From SCBR16-9 sp964537975 (GTDB lineage Bacteria; Hydrogenedentota; Hydrogenedentia; Hydrogenedentales; SCBR16-9), in assembly GCA_964537975.1 (NCBI GenBank), contig CAZIDP010000004.1, positions 88,947 to 152,946 of the forward strand: a stretch of 64,000 bases of DNA, written 5' to 3'. The notes under the pieces are model-generated. The model was not told where the DNA came from. It searched no databases and saw only the letters and a program-made list of their open reading frames with translations. This document shows positions 16,263 through 24,944 of this stretch, one piece after another (positions within the stretch are counted from its first letter, which is position 1; every line of letters starts with the position of its first letter). The position numbers and the translations under genes are program-made.

Positions 16263-17132
16263 ATGAATAAATGTCTCGCGTCAGCGAAATGGTTTTGGAT
16301 AGTCATAATAATTTTTTCGGGTATTGCATGCTGCCACAACAGGCCCATTTGTACCATTCCCCTTACCGGTTACCGTGCTCCTTGTACCATGGGGCAATAT
16401 CAGCCTATACCAGGTGACATTTTGTTTCAAGATTTACATTGTGGCCCCTTGTGTGATGCCATCAAGACGGTAACGGAGGGTCATGAGGGAGCAAATTTTG
16501 CCCATGTTGGCATGGTGTCACGCGTTGAGTGTGGGACAGAAGCTTGGGTAATAGAAGCGGTATCAGATGGAGTCGTTGAGACACCTCTGGAAGCATTTCT
16601 CGCGAGAAGCTGCGATGCTGTAGGCAGACCACCTGTATTTCTCGGTCGTCTGAAACCCAATTATCGACACTTGATTCCAGGCGCCTTGGCAAATGCACAG
16701 GAATTTCTTGGCATGCCGTATGATTCCATCTACGCAATAGATAACAACTCATTTTACTGTTCTGAATTGATTTATGAAGCGTTTTTACGTGCCAATGAGG
16801 GACAACCCTTGTTTGAACTTGAACCGATGACCTTCAAAGACCCCGAAACGGGAGTATCTTTTCCAGGTTGGGTGGGTCATTATGATACGCTTGGTATTGC
16901 CATACCAGAAGGTGAACTTGGGTTAAACCCTGGTGGCATGTCAAAAGCGCATTTTCTTGATATAATATATGCCTATGGCAGGCCGGAGGGCTATTCCGGT
17001 AAAATCGGAGTGCTACAGACCAATACCCTGCTCCTGAGAAATAATCCACGGCAGGCTTTGCCTGCACCATTAAATTGCCCTATACATCCATATTGTTATT
17101 ACGAAGAGGACGAGGAGTGTCCATGTCCATGA
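16263..17132 (+). CDS. YiiX/YaeF-type permuted papain-fold amidase, membrane-anchored
   Basis: A 289-residue protein with a hydrophobic N-terminus (about residues 11-22) ending IACC, possibly a poor lipobox or a signal anchor. The catalytic pair of the permuted NlpC/P60 (C92-like) family is present: His81 in NFAHVGMV and Cys166 in FYCSELIYEAF, with the preceding PGDILFQD block. Members cleave amide bonds in peptidoglycan or lipid substrates. The frame opens at 16245, but the ATG at 16263 follows GGAGG (16247-16251). The last bases overlap the start of gcvH, so the two are translationally coupled despite unrelated functions. The C-terminus is Cys- and acid-rich. Confidence 0.8.
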   Translation: MNKCLASAKWFWIVIIIFSGIACCHNRPICTIPLTGYRAPCTMGQYQPIPGDILFQDLHCGPLCDAIKTVTEGHEGANFAHVGMVSRVECGTEAWVIEAVSDGVVETPLEAFLARSCDAVGRPPVFLGRLKPNYRHLIPGALANAQEFLGMPYDSIYAIDNNSFYCSELIYEAFLRANEGQPLFELEPMTFKDPETGVSFPGWVGHYDTLGIAIPEGELGLNPGGMSKAHFLDIIYAYGRPEGYSGKIGVLQTNTLLLRNNPRQALPAPLNCPIHPYCYYEEDEECPCP

Positions 17133-17515
17133 TTCCAGAAGAGTTACGTTACACAGAAGACCATGAATGGATCGCTGTAACTGATGATGTTTTTGTTGTC
17201 GGTATTACCGAACATGCACAAGAGCAACTGGGTGATGTTACCTATGTTGAATTGCCTGAAGTTGGCCGGGAAGTAAAACAACACGAAGAAGTAGCGGTTG
17301 TGGAATCTGTCAAGGCTGCTGGCGATATCTACGCCCCGGTTTCGGGGTGTGTCTGTGAAGTAAACAGTGCCCTTGAGGAAGACCCCTCACTGGTAAATTC
17401 TGGACCTTACACCGATGGGTGGTTTTTCAAACTAGAAAACGTAGATAGGACAGAGTACGCCCAATTAATGAATGCCGAGGCGTATGCTGCTTTTCTGGAA
17501 AGTATTGATACTTGA
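17123..17515 (+). CDS. gcvH: Glycine cleavage system H protein
   Basis: A ~130-residue lipoyl carrier protein. YTEDHEWIAV near the start and VVESVKAAGDIYAPVSG around the lipoylated Lys (residue 64 from this start) are diagnostic. H protein shuttles the aminomethyl group between the P, T and L proteins of the glycine cleavage system. Two in-frame ATGs (17123, 17129) follow GAGGAG at 17112-17117. The second forms an ATGA overlap with the stop of the amidase gene. A terminator follows, and gcvPA-gcvPB-lplA begin 265 bp later. Confidence 0.96.
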   Translation: MSMIPEELRYTEDHEWIAVTDDVFVVGITEHAQEQLGDVTYVELPEVGREVKQHEEVAVVESVKAAGDIYAPVSGCVCEVNSALEEDPSLVNSGPYTDGWFFKLENVDRTEYAQLMNAEAYAAFLESIDT

Positions 17516-17570
17516 TTATTGAAAGCTGCTAATGATGTGTGGCGGCTCCCATATATCTGCTTGATTGATG

Positions 17571-17595
17571 CCTGCTTGTTTATGAGCAGGTTTTT
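17571..17595 (+). terminator. Rho-independent terminator after gcvH
   Basis: CCTGCT (17571-17576) pairs with AGCAGG (17585-17590) around an 8-nt loop and is followed directly by TTTTT, then ATCTTTT. It separates the amidase-gcvH unit from gcvPA, which then needs its own promoter in 17600-17780. Confidence 0.8.
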
Positions 17596-17780
17596 ATCTT
17601 TTCTATCACGCATTTCATACTTATCCTGTTTAGAAATGTTTGTTTTTGCAAGAACAATGCGTTACACGTGATCGAATAGTATTCACCCAATTGCTTGTTA
17701 ACACCATGCACATCACCAATGACAGTGCTTGATACAATCAGCAATACCATAACAAAATTCTTTGGAGTATATTACAATCT

Positions 17781-19067
17781 ATGAGCTGGATTCCTGCAAC
17801 CGAGAATGATCAGGATACCATGCTGAAAACCATAGGCATTGAGTCTGTCGATGCCTTGTTTTCGGTTATTCCACCGCATCTGCGCATGCAGTCCTGGAAC
17901 ATGCCTGAAGGTCTCTCTGAAATGGGTGTGCGAAACCACCTGGAATCGCTGGCAAAACAAAATAATGTTGCCCCTGTATGTTTCCTGGGAGGCGGGTATT
18001 ACGATCATTATATTCCGGCGGCGGTAGATGCCTTGTCCAGCCGCAGTGAATTTTATACTGCCTACACGCCCTACCAACCCGAATGCGCGCAAGGTACGCT
18101 TCAGGCTATTTATGAATACCAGTCCGCGATATGTCGGTTGACAGGTATGGAATATGCCAACGCATCTTTGTACGATGGGGGTACTGCCGTGTTTGAAGCG
18201 GCCACAATGGCTGTGCGTATCACACGAAGAAGACGAATTGTTGTTTCTCCGGGACTGAACCCAACCTGGCGGCATATGCTTGCTACCCATACAGCCAATC
18301 TGGATGTGGAGCTTACCGAAGGGGAACAACCCGATGACGCGGCATGTGTAATTGTTTCTTTACCGACTTTTTCAGGCAGCCTGCGAGACTATACCCAATT
18401 GGCAGATCAATGCCATGCCGCGGGTGCGCTGTTGATTATCAGTTTTTACCCCATCGCTTTGGGCTTGGTGAAAACACCGGGTGAAATGGGAGCTGATATA
18501 GCTGTTGGAGAAGGACAGTGCCTGGGGATGCCTCTGGGTTTTGGTGGACCTTATCTTGGAATAATGGCGACCAGGAAGACCCATGTGCGCAAGATGCCCG
18601 GGCGCATTGCGGGGGAAACAGTCGACAACCAGGGCAGGCGTGGTTTTGTTTTGACACTTCAGGCACGTGAGCAACATATACGGCGCGACAAAGCGATGTC
18701 CAACATCTGTTCAAACCAGGCCTTGTGCGCGTTGCGCGCGCTCCTCTATTTGAGCTTGATGGGCAAAGAAGGATTTAGTGAAGTAGCATCGGCTTGTCAT
18801 GCAAAATCGGAATATCTTAAGTCAAAACTGGATTTTGCAATGGTTCTGAATGATGGTCCAACCTTTAACGAATTTGTGGTTCGCTTACCCAAGGCCGCAG
18901 ACGCTGTCGTTGAAAGCATGTTGAAGCGGGGCTATCTGGCGGGGTTGCCCTTGTCCGCAGTGGGCTATGGTGATGAATGTGATCTGTTGGTGGCCGTAAC
19001 AGAAAAACGCTCACGCGATGAAATTGACGCATTTGTCACCGCGTTGGAGGAAGTAGCATGCAGTTGA
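17781..19067 (+). CDS. gcvPA: Glycine dehydrogenase (decarboxylating) subunit 1
   Basis: A 428-residue N-terminal subunit of two-part P protein, of normal length. Features are FLGGGYYDHYIPAAVD near residue 70, YTAYTPYQPECAQGTLQ, and a later GLPLSAVG segment, all standard for GcvPA. With GcvPB it forms the PLP enzyme that decarboxylates glycine and transfers aminomethyl to the H protein. The start has TGGAG about 14 bases upstream. The gene overlaps gcvPB by 10 bp, indicating coupled translation of the two subunits. Confidence 0.95.
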   Translation: MSWIPATENDQDTMLKTIGIESVDALFSVIPPHLRMQSWNMPEGLSEMGVRNHLESLAKQNNVAPVCFLGGGYYDHYIPAAVDALSSRSEFYTAYTPYQPECAQGTLQAIYEYQSAICRLTGMEYANASLYDGGTAVFEAATMAVRITRRRRIVVSPGLNPTWRHMLATHTANLDVELTEGEQPDDAACVIVSLPTFSGSLRDYTQLADQCHAAGALLIISFYPIALGLVKTPGEMGADIAVGEGQCLGMPLGFGGPYLGIMATRKTHVRKMPGRIAGETVDNQGRRGFVLTLQAREQHIRRDKAMSNICSNQALCALRALLYLSLMGKEGFSEVASACHAKSEYLKSKLDFAMVLNDGPTFNEFVVRLPKAADAVVESMLKRGYLAGLPLSAVGYGDECDLLVAVTEKRSRDEIDAFVTALEEVACS

Positions 19068-20497
19068 TATTTGAACGCTCTCAACCGAAGCGTCGTGCAG
19101 TGACATTGGATGCACTGGATGTACCCAATGCCGATTTGCCTGAGGAATTAAAACGTAGTGCGCCAGCAGCACTGCCGGAAATCGCTGAAATAGATATTGT
19201 ACGTCACTTCACGCGACTCTCCCAGCGCAACTTTGGTATTGATGACCATTTCTACCCGTTGGGCTCCTGCACCATGAAATACAACCCGAAGATTGCAGAA
19301 GTCGTTGCAGCCTTACCCGGTTTCACGCAATTGCACCCACATCAATCAAGTACAGGTGCGTATGAAGACTCGGTGCAGGGCGCTTATGCACTGATACATG
19401 AATTGGAACGGGAACTCGCCGAAATTGCCGGTATGCAGGCTGCAAGTTTGCAACCGATAGCAGGGGCACATGGCGAGTTGACCGGCACGCTGCTTATGGC
19501 AGCTTACCATCGGGACAGGGGCAATACGCATAAAGACACCATTATCGTGCCGGACTCAGCACATGGTACCAACCCTGCCAGTGCAATAATGGCTGGATTC
19601 AAAGTGGTAGAAGTGCCTTCTGATAAAGATGGCATCATACACCTCGACAAATTTCGTGAGGTCTTGAGCAGTCGCGTTGCGGGTATCATGTTGACATGCC
19701 CCAATACACATGGCTTGTTTGAAAAGGAAATTCACCAGATAGCCGCCGCGGCACATGAAGTTGACGCGCTTCTGTATTATGATGGCGCCAATCTCAATGC
19801 AATCATTGGGCAGTGCCGACCCGGCGATCTCGGTTTTGATGTCATGCACTATAATCTGCACAAGACCTTTGCCACGCCGCACGGCATGGGAGGTCCCGGT
19901 TGTGGTCCGGTTGGGGTAGGAAAACGCCTGTTGCCCTATTTGCCCGGCCCAAGGGTAGTAGAAAACGGTGGGCGTTATACCTTGCAGATGCCGGAGAAAT
20001 CCATTGGGCGCATAGCCGCGTTCTTCGGAAATTTTCTCATAGCGGTGCGTGCGTATGCCTATATGCGACATTATGGTGATGCTGGCCTGAAAGAAGTAAG
20101 TCGAAACGCGGTATTAAATGCAAACTACATTTATGCCCGTTTAAAGGATACTTACAAACCTGCATTTCAAGGTACCTTCATGCACGAGTGCGTGTTTACA
20201 GCGCTACCTCAGGCAGCAAAGGGGATCAAAGCGATGGACATTGCCAAAGCGTTGATTGACCGAGGTTTCCATCCTCCAACCGTTTACTTCCCGCTTACTG
20301 TAAAAGAATGTATGATGATTGAGCCTACCGAAACTGAGTCTAAAGAAACACTGGACACTTTTTGTGATGCCATGCTGGAGATAGCAAAACAAATTGACGA
20401 AGCTCCTGACACTATATTGGCTGCACCATCGACCACGCCCATAGGCAGACTGGATGAAGTCAAAGCTGCCAGGGACTTGAACTGCGCCTGTTTATGA
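19058..20497 (+). CDS. gcvPB: Glycine dehydrogenase (decarboxylating) subunit 2
   Basis: A 479-residue C-terminal subunit of split P protein. The PLP lysine is in YNLHKTFATPHGMGGPGCG. Other landmarks are YPLGSCTMKYNPK, the SSTGAYEDSVQGAYAL block and SAHGTNPASAIMAGF. It is catalytic with GcvPA. Its 3' end overlaps the lipoate ligase start by 4 bp. Length and motifs are complete, with no damage seen. Confidence 0.96.
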   Translation: MQLIFERSQPKRRAVTLDALDVPNADLPEELKRSAPAALPEIAEIDIVRHFTRLSQRNFGIDDHFYPLGSCTMKYNPKIAEVVAALPGFTQLHPHQSSTGAYEDSVQGAYALIHELERELAEIAGMQAASLQPIAGAHGELTGTLLMAAYHRDRGNTHKDTIIVPDSAHGTNPASAIMAGFKVVEVPSDKDGIIHLDKFREVLSSRVAGIMLTCPNTHGLFEKEIHQIAAAAHEVDALLYYDGANLNAIIGQCRPGDLGFDVMHYNLHKTFATPHGMGGPGCGPVGVGKRLLPYLPGPRVVENGGRYTLQMPEKSIGRIAAFFGNFLIAVRAYAYMRHYGDAGLKEVSRNAVLNANYIYARLKDTYKPAFQGTFMHECVFTALPQAAKGIKAMDIAKALIDRGFHPPTVYFPLTVKECMMIEPTETESKETLDTFCDAMLEIAKQIDEAPDTILAAPSTTPIGRLDEVKAARDLNCACL

Positions 20498-21228
20498 TGC
20501 GCTTGCTGGATATCAGTTTTGACGCTCCTGAAATGAATCTGGCCCTGGACGAAGTGTTGTTGGACAGTGCAGACCATGAACAAAATCCGGTTAGTACGCT
20601 ACGCTTCTGGGAAAGTCCCGTACCCTTCATTGTCCTGGGTACCGGCCAAGTACTTGCACAAGAAGTCTATATGGAGCATTGTGAACAGGACGGCATGCCA
20701 ATCCGAAGACGCTGTTCCGCTGGGGGATGTGTATTGCAAGGCCCCGGTAGCTTGAATTATTCATTGGCCCTGGTTTGTGATGAGTATCCGGAAGTGCGGC
20801 AACTGCGGGCATCGTATTGCTATATTCTTCATAAATTATCAGACGCTTTCATGGAATTTGGCCTGGAAGTCCAGCACCTGGGCATATCAGATATGGTCTT
20901 TGGAGCGAAGAAAGTCTCGGGTAATGCCCAAAGACGAAGACGCCGCGCAATTCTCCACCATGGAACCTTGCTATACCAAGTCGATTACCACGCAATGACA
21001 CGGTATCTGCGTGAACCGGCAGACCGACCAGAATACCGCGGATGTAGAACACATCAAGATTTTGTCACAGAATTGCCACTTGATGAAATTAAGCTGCGAA
21101 AGGTAGTTCAAAGCGCCTTTTCAGTAGACACAATCATGGCATCCCCCCCCACTCCATCTGAAATAAATGCAGCAGAACAGCTTGCTGTTGAGAAGTACGC
21201 ATCATTGGACTGGATACATAGACGCTGA
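20494..21228 (+). CDS. Lipoate-protein ligase A family protein
   Basis: A 244-residue LplA/LipB-fold protein. RRRCSAGGCVLQGPGSLNYS corresponds to the RR-x-SGGG-x-V-x-x-GxGxLN substrate pocket, with Ala for one Gly. DMVFGAKKVSGNAQRRRRR carries the invariant Lys of lipoate ligases, and HHGTLL follows. It attaches lipoate to GcvH, which fits its place as the last gene of the gcvPA-gcvPB cluster (4-bp overlap). It could instead be an octanoyltransferase of the LipM type, but it lacks an obvious catalytic Cys in the expected place. A short CT-rich hairpin follows. Confidence 0.88.
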   Translation: MMRLLDISFDAPEMNLALDEVLLDSADHEQNPVSTLRFWESPVPFIVLGTGQVLAQEVYMEHCEQDGMPIRRRCSAGGCVLQGPGSLNYSLALVCDEYPEVRQLRASYCYILHKLSDAFMEFGLEVQHLGISDMVFGAKKVSGNAQRRRRRAILHHGTLLYQVDYHAMTRYLREPADRPEYRGCRTHQDFVTELPLDEIKLRKVVQSAFSVDTIMASPPTPSEINAAEQLAVEKYASLDWIHRR

Positions 21229-21236
21229 TCTTTGTT

Positions 21237-21255
21237 AACCTGTAGTCCTCAGGTT
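21237..21255 (+). terminator. Possible terminator hairpin after lipoate ligase
   Basis: AACCTG-7nt-CAGGTT forms a perfect 6-bp hairpin just after the stop. It lacks a following T run, so its termination strength is doubtful. Confidence 0.35.
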
Positions 21256-21402
21256 CATATACTAAGTGCACCGTATGCATACTGCCGCTGGAAGTACTGT
21301 TTGTGTTATGATCAGCGGTCGTAATACTGACATAAATACGAAATGCCAAACAAGTGGAATCTTTAGAAGTTCGCACGATTCCACACTAAATGGGAGTAGA
21401 CA

Positions 21403-23574
21403 GTGCGTCACGTCCTGCTGGTAGCTGCCTGGTTTATTATTCTCACCGGAATTGTTTCATATCTGTTTCCCAATCAGATGCAACGCTGGTCTAGTAACTT
21501 GGCGCATATTGTAGGTGCTGGACCTGAACCTATAACGTTGGCTATAGGTGAAACAACGGGATACACCAGAACTCTTGCAGAATCCCTTGCTGGGCATCTG
21601 GAGCAAACTGGCCATCAGGTGACATTGATTGAGGCAGAAAATGAAACTGCTGCAGGCACATTACTGTTGGAAGGCAACACCAGCCTCGCATTTTTGTCTG
21701 GAACCAGCGTACCCGAATCCGGAGTCCTGCAACTGGCACAATTCGAACGGGCGTATGTGCATGTTGTTATTCCAATGGACATGGCAGCAGAATCTTTAGC
21801 AGATGTTATTGAATTAAATATCGGTGTTGCAGGTATGTTTTCTGACGGGGATGCGATTTTTGCGGCCATGACACGTGAATTGGGATTTGGTGGCAGCACA
21901 CCCAACACAAATATTAGAAAATTGCATCCTGGCGAAATGGCATCGGCATTACGCCAGGGACAAGTCGACGTTGTGGTCGCTATTCTACCGCTAATGTCAC
22001 CCGAAATAAATCTACTGCTGGGTACTGGATATTACCGGCTGTTGCCGGTTCCAGAAGCTACCGCATTCAGTTACCGCATACCGGGAGTGGAAAAAGATAT
22101 CATTCCAGACAGCCTGTATGGGCCGGGACGACAGATACCTCCCAAGTCTACGACACCTTTTACCACTGCCGTAGTTCCACTTTACTTGATGACCCATCCT
22201 GGAACAGATAACGCAACTTTGATGCCTTTGTTGAATGCATTCATGAAACCGGATTGGCAGGCTTCACATGGCAGTGTTGGCTTTGCGAGGATGTCCAACA
22301 ACGGAATTCCAATTCATCCACTGGTTCAAAGTGGTGAATTTTCGGCAGGCATACCAACACAACAATGGTCAGCGCCCTGGCTTATCCTGATGTTGGTAGC
22401 GCTGTTGATAATTGTGTGGCAATATTATGCGGAATACCAAACAAAACAACGCAAGGCACTCGCAACACAGGTTCGCGCCATTATTGAGTCAGGTGATATC
22501 AATTTGGGTGAAGAAGGGCCTGGCTTGCTGGTTGAATTGGCCCGACAAATGATGGATGGCCAGAATCGGGCCATGCAGCATTGGCTGAGTGGACGTTACG
22601 GTACACAACAAATGCAACTGCTGATGTCTTTATACCTGGGACGCAGCTTGCAATTAATCGCCCGTTATAACATGATGCCAAAAGACGTGTCCGGCAATGT
22701 TCATCCACAACGGCGCCCCTGGCAAGCACCAGAAAAATCTGGTGATATTGTGTCATTGCAATTACTTGACGCGAAACGAGACGATGTTCCTGTTATCGAT
22801 ACGCCACGCGTTTCCAACAAAGCATCGTCTGGTCGACAGACAGTTCAAAATACATCACATGCTGATCAGCACATTAAAGTACAGGCGGATGATGACTCAT
22901 CTGAAAAGCCCATTGCTAAGAACAAGGCAGTGTCGCAGCCACCATTGAATCCATCGTTGAATCCATCAAAAAAAGTACCAAGCATCAGCAATCAGAATAA
23001 GTCTGAGATACGTGGGGAAGACATCACCCATGAGGTGTTGCCATCTGATTATAGTGGAGACATCATCGCAGTACGGAAAAGACCACGGCCCAATACAATT
23101 CAAGAACAACAACTACCTGAAGAAACCCAAAAAACAGCACCTCAGCAAGCAACATCTGATAAAAAACCTGATCAAATTCGTAATGTGGAAACCGCACAAA
23201 CAGTAACCACAGCGCAGACTTCTACAAAAAAAATGCCGGTTGAAAATAAGGTAATAGCTGTACCAACAGATACCACCGTCAATCCAGAAAATATAGATCA
23301 AAAACAGACCACAGCGCGTGAGCAAGTTGCACCGAAGAATGCCTCTTTGCCACAAAATAATCCAGCCCGCAAGCGTCGGAAAAAACGCCGTTTTAATAAA
23401 GAAGAGGTGAAGAACAACGTTGAAGGTCAGCAACAAAGACCGCCTGAAGAAAACATCCCGAACCCGGCAAAGCCAAACCAGGAAAAAAACAACCATTCAG
23501 TTACGAATTCAGATATGAAGGAACCTGATAAAAAGTCAACTGATTCTACAAATGATCAAATGATGTTGTTTTAA
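21403..23574 (+). CDS. Membrane-tethered TAXI-type binding protein with long disordered basic tail
   Basis: This 723-residue protein starts at a GTG with GGGAG 6 bases upstream. Residues ~3-21 form a membrane segment. Residues ~40-320 look like a TAXI-family (TRAP-associated) solute-binding domain: EPITLAIGETTGYTRTLAESL, HPGEMASALRQGQVDVVVA and a YYRLLPVP segment. A second membrane span follows (~323-343, WLILMLVALLIIVW). A ~90-residue helical segment precedes a ~290-residue low-complexity tail rich in Lys, Pro, Gln and Asn, with a basic cluster ARKRRKKRRFNKE near 655. No TRAP permease gene is adjacent. The layout suggests a periplasmic sensor with a cytoplasmic tail; function is unknown. Confidence 0.7.
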   Translation: MRHVLLVAAWFIILTGIVSYLFPNQMQRWSSNLAHIVGAGPEPITLAIGETTGYTRTLAESLAGHLEQTGHQVTLIEAENETAAGTLLLEGNTSLAFLSGTSVPESGVLQLAQFERAYVHVVIPMDMAAESLADVIELNIGVAGMFSDGDAIFAAMTRELGFGGSTPNTNIRKLHPGEMASALRQGQVDVVVAILPLMSPEINLLLGTGYYRLLPVPEATAFSYRIPGVEKDIIPDSLYGPGRQIPPKSTTPFTTAVVPLYLMTHPGTDNATLMPLLNAFMKPDWQASHGSVGFARMSNNGIPIHPLVQSGEFSAGIPTQQWSAPWLILMLVALLIIVWQYYAEYQTKQRKALATQVRAIIESGDINLGEEGPGLLVELARQMMDGQNRAMQHWLSGRYGTQQMQLLMSLYLGRSLQLIARYNMMPKDVSGNVHPQRRPWQAPEKSGDIVSLQLLDAKRDDVPVIDTPRVSNKASSGRQTVQNTSHADQHIKVQADDDSSEKPIAKNKAVSQPPLNPSLNPSKKVPSISNQNKSEIRGEDITHEVLPSDYSGDIIAVRKRPRPNTIQEQQLPEETQKTAPQQATSDKKPDQIRNVETAQTVTTAQTSTKKMPVENKVIAVPTDTTVNPENIDQKQTTAREQVAPKNASLPQNNPARKRRKKRRFNKEEVKNNVEGQQQRPPEENIPNPAKPNQEKNNHSVTNSDMKEPDKKSTDSTNDQMMLF

Positions 23575-23644
23575 TAGTGATTTACACCTGGGTATCACCG
23601 TAATCCCAATTATTCAGAATTAAAAATGCTGGGCCAGTATAATT

Positions 23645-23676
23645 TTGTATCGATACAATAGTAATACTCTTACTAT
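23645..23676. repeat. Two adjacent inverted repeats between convergent genes
   Basis: TTGTATCGATACAA (23645-23658) is a perfect 14-bp palindrome. It is followed at once by ATAGTAA-TACTC-TTACTAT (23658-23676), a perfect 7-bp inverted repeat. They lie between convergent stops, so they may serve as an AT-rich bidirectional terminator or protein site. Confidence 0.35.
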
Positions 23677-23685
23677 GACACCTTA

Positions 23686-24081
23686 TTATTCTGACATGAT
23701 CATATCTTTTTTAATATCGCCTACACTGCCCAAAGTTACCTGTTCAACCCAGGGCGACACCATAAGGTCAAGTCGGCTTGATAGTTTGCCTTTGTCAAGC
23801 AACAATTCCAATGCCCAACATAACGTGATGAGTTTACCTTGAAAACTGTAAGGACCATTTGGAAGTGTAAACCGGAACGAATCCTCCACTATAGGCATCA
23901 TGCGTTGTATGGATTGTTCTGCAATAATTCCGACGTCCGTAGTTCCCTTCCCTTCGGTATACCAGAACAGTCGCAGAACAGCATCACGTGGAGCCTGAGA
24001 CAAATCCCAACGCACCGAACCGTTTATCTCTTGTCCTGGTACCAATTCTAACGGTGGTTGATTCAATATAATCTCCAGCAT
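23686..24081 (-). CDS. Small arrestin-like beta-domain protein
   Basis: A 131-residue soluble protein beginning MLEIILNQPPLELVPGQEI, followed by a beta-rich sequence with SVRWDL and FRFTLPNGPYSFQGKLITLCW. The same pattern (LxLxPG...G...W.F, then FxxPxxxPxSFxxxxxxIxW) occurs in the C-terminal halves of both upstream genes, suggesting a shared arrestin/Spo0M-like sandwich. No signal peptide or membrane span is visible. The ribosome site AAGGAG precedes the ATG. It is the last gene of a three-gene minus-strand unit (20-bp gap). Function unknown; the fold assignment is inference. Confidence 0.6.
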   Translation of the reverse strand: MLEIILNQPPLELVPGQEINGSVRWDLSQAPRDAVLRLFWYTEGKGTTDVGIIAEQSIQRMMPIVEDSFRFTLPNGPYSFQGKLITLCWALELLLDKGKLSSRLDLMVSPWVEQVTLGSVGDIKKDMIMSE

Positions 24082-24100
24082 ACAATAATACTCCTTTTTA

Positions 24101-24871
24101 TTAAATCATCGGGCCTGGAGCTACTTGAATGGTATAGTCATTCTTTAAATCAGGCCAATAAGAAGCAGCCCATTCCACATGTATTTCCCATAATATTTCC
24201 TGATTTTTTGTTTTAAACGACATCGGCACGAAATCAGGGAAATTCAGTTGCATTGCTCCTGGCGAAATTTCTTCGGGACAGGTTGTCTCCAGCAGAAGTT
24301 CTTCAAAAAATTGGTTTTCAAGCTTGTAGTTCAAGTTAAAACTTTTATCATGCTTAATCTTCTCAAAGCCACGCAAGATCAACTTTAACTTGGTGACATT
24401 TTCCTGTCGACGAGGAAACCACCATTCAAGGTTTAGCGGACTTCCGGGCACAGGGTGTCCAGGTGTCAATCTCAAACAAGGGCGAGGTTTAAGCAACCCC
24501 AGAAGGACATAGGTAAAATACGCGGCCAGCAAAGCCAGCAAAATCAAGATAAGTGGCAACAATGACCAAAAATTCAAAATCACAAATCCCAGTGAAGCCA
24601 GTCCATACCCCAACAGCTGCCAAATCATCGTATTATATTCCAGAAAGCGCCACAGTGTTCGTTGGGGGTACAACTCCAGTGCTTCCATATAGAACTCCGG
24701 TGTTGCGTCACGAAGGTACTGACCACGATAGGATACTGTATGGGTACCTTTTTTTCTGCTTCGTCTCCGCATGATTAAATATATTGTGGGTGCGGTTACA
24801 AACAACAAGAGCGAGCCTGTAAGAATAAAAAGACTCAATGGTTCCAACACATCCAAGATGTAAATTTTCAC
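24101..24871 (-). CDS. Membrane protein with C-terminal arrestin-like domain
   Basis: A 256-residue protein, GTG start with a weak GGAA site. It has a hydrophobic segment near residues 10-34 (LSLFILTGSLLLFVTAPTIYL), a basic linker RRRSRKKG, then two closely spaced membrane spans (~85-130). The C-terminal ~125 residues begin PRPCLRLTPGHPVPGSPLNLEWWF and contain FPDFVPMSFKTKNQEILWEI, aligning with the small gene downstream and the large gene upstream. The C-terminus is probably cytoplasmic or periplasmic; topology is not decided here. It is the middle gene of the trio. Function unknown. Confidence 0.6.
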   Translation of the reverse strand: MKIYILDVLEPLSLFILTGSLLLFVTAPTIYLIMRRRSRKKGTHTVSYRGQYLRDATPEFYMEALELYPQRTLWRFLEYNTMIWQLLGYGLASLGFVILNFWSLLPLILILLALLAAYFTYVLLGLLKPRPCLRLTPGHPVPGSPLNLEWWFPRRQENVTKLKLILRGFEKIKHDKSFNLNYKLENQFFEELLLETTCPEEISPGAMQLNFPDFVPMSFKTKNQEILWEIHVEWAASYWPDLKNDYTIQVAPGPMI

Positions 24872-24944
24872 TATTTAATTCCGTACTATTTTATATTTCG
24901 AGTACCTGATTAATACTTTTTCATGTGCATCATCATTTGTAAAT

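Noticed and set aside
17600..17780. Glycine riboswitch before gcvPA
   Set aside because: No match to the conserved glycine-aptamer core could be found by eye in this leader.
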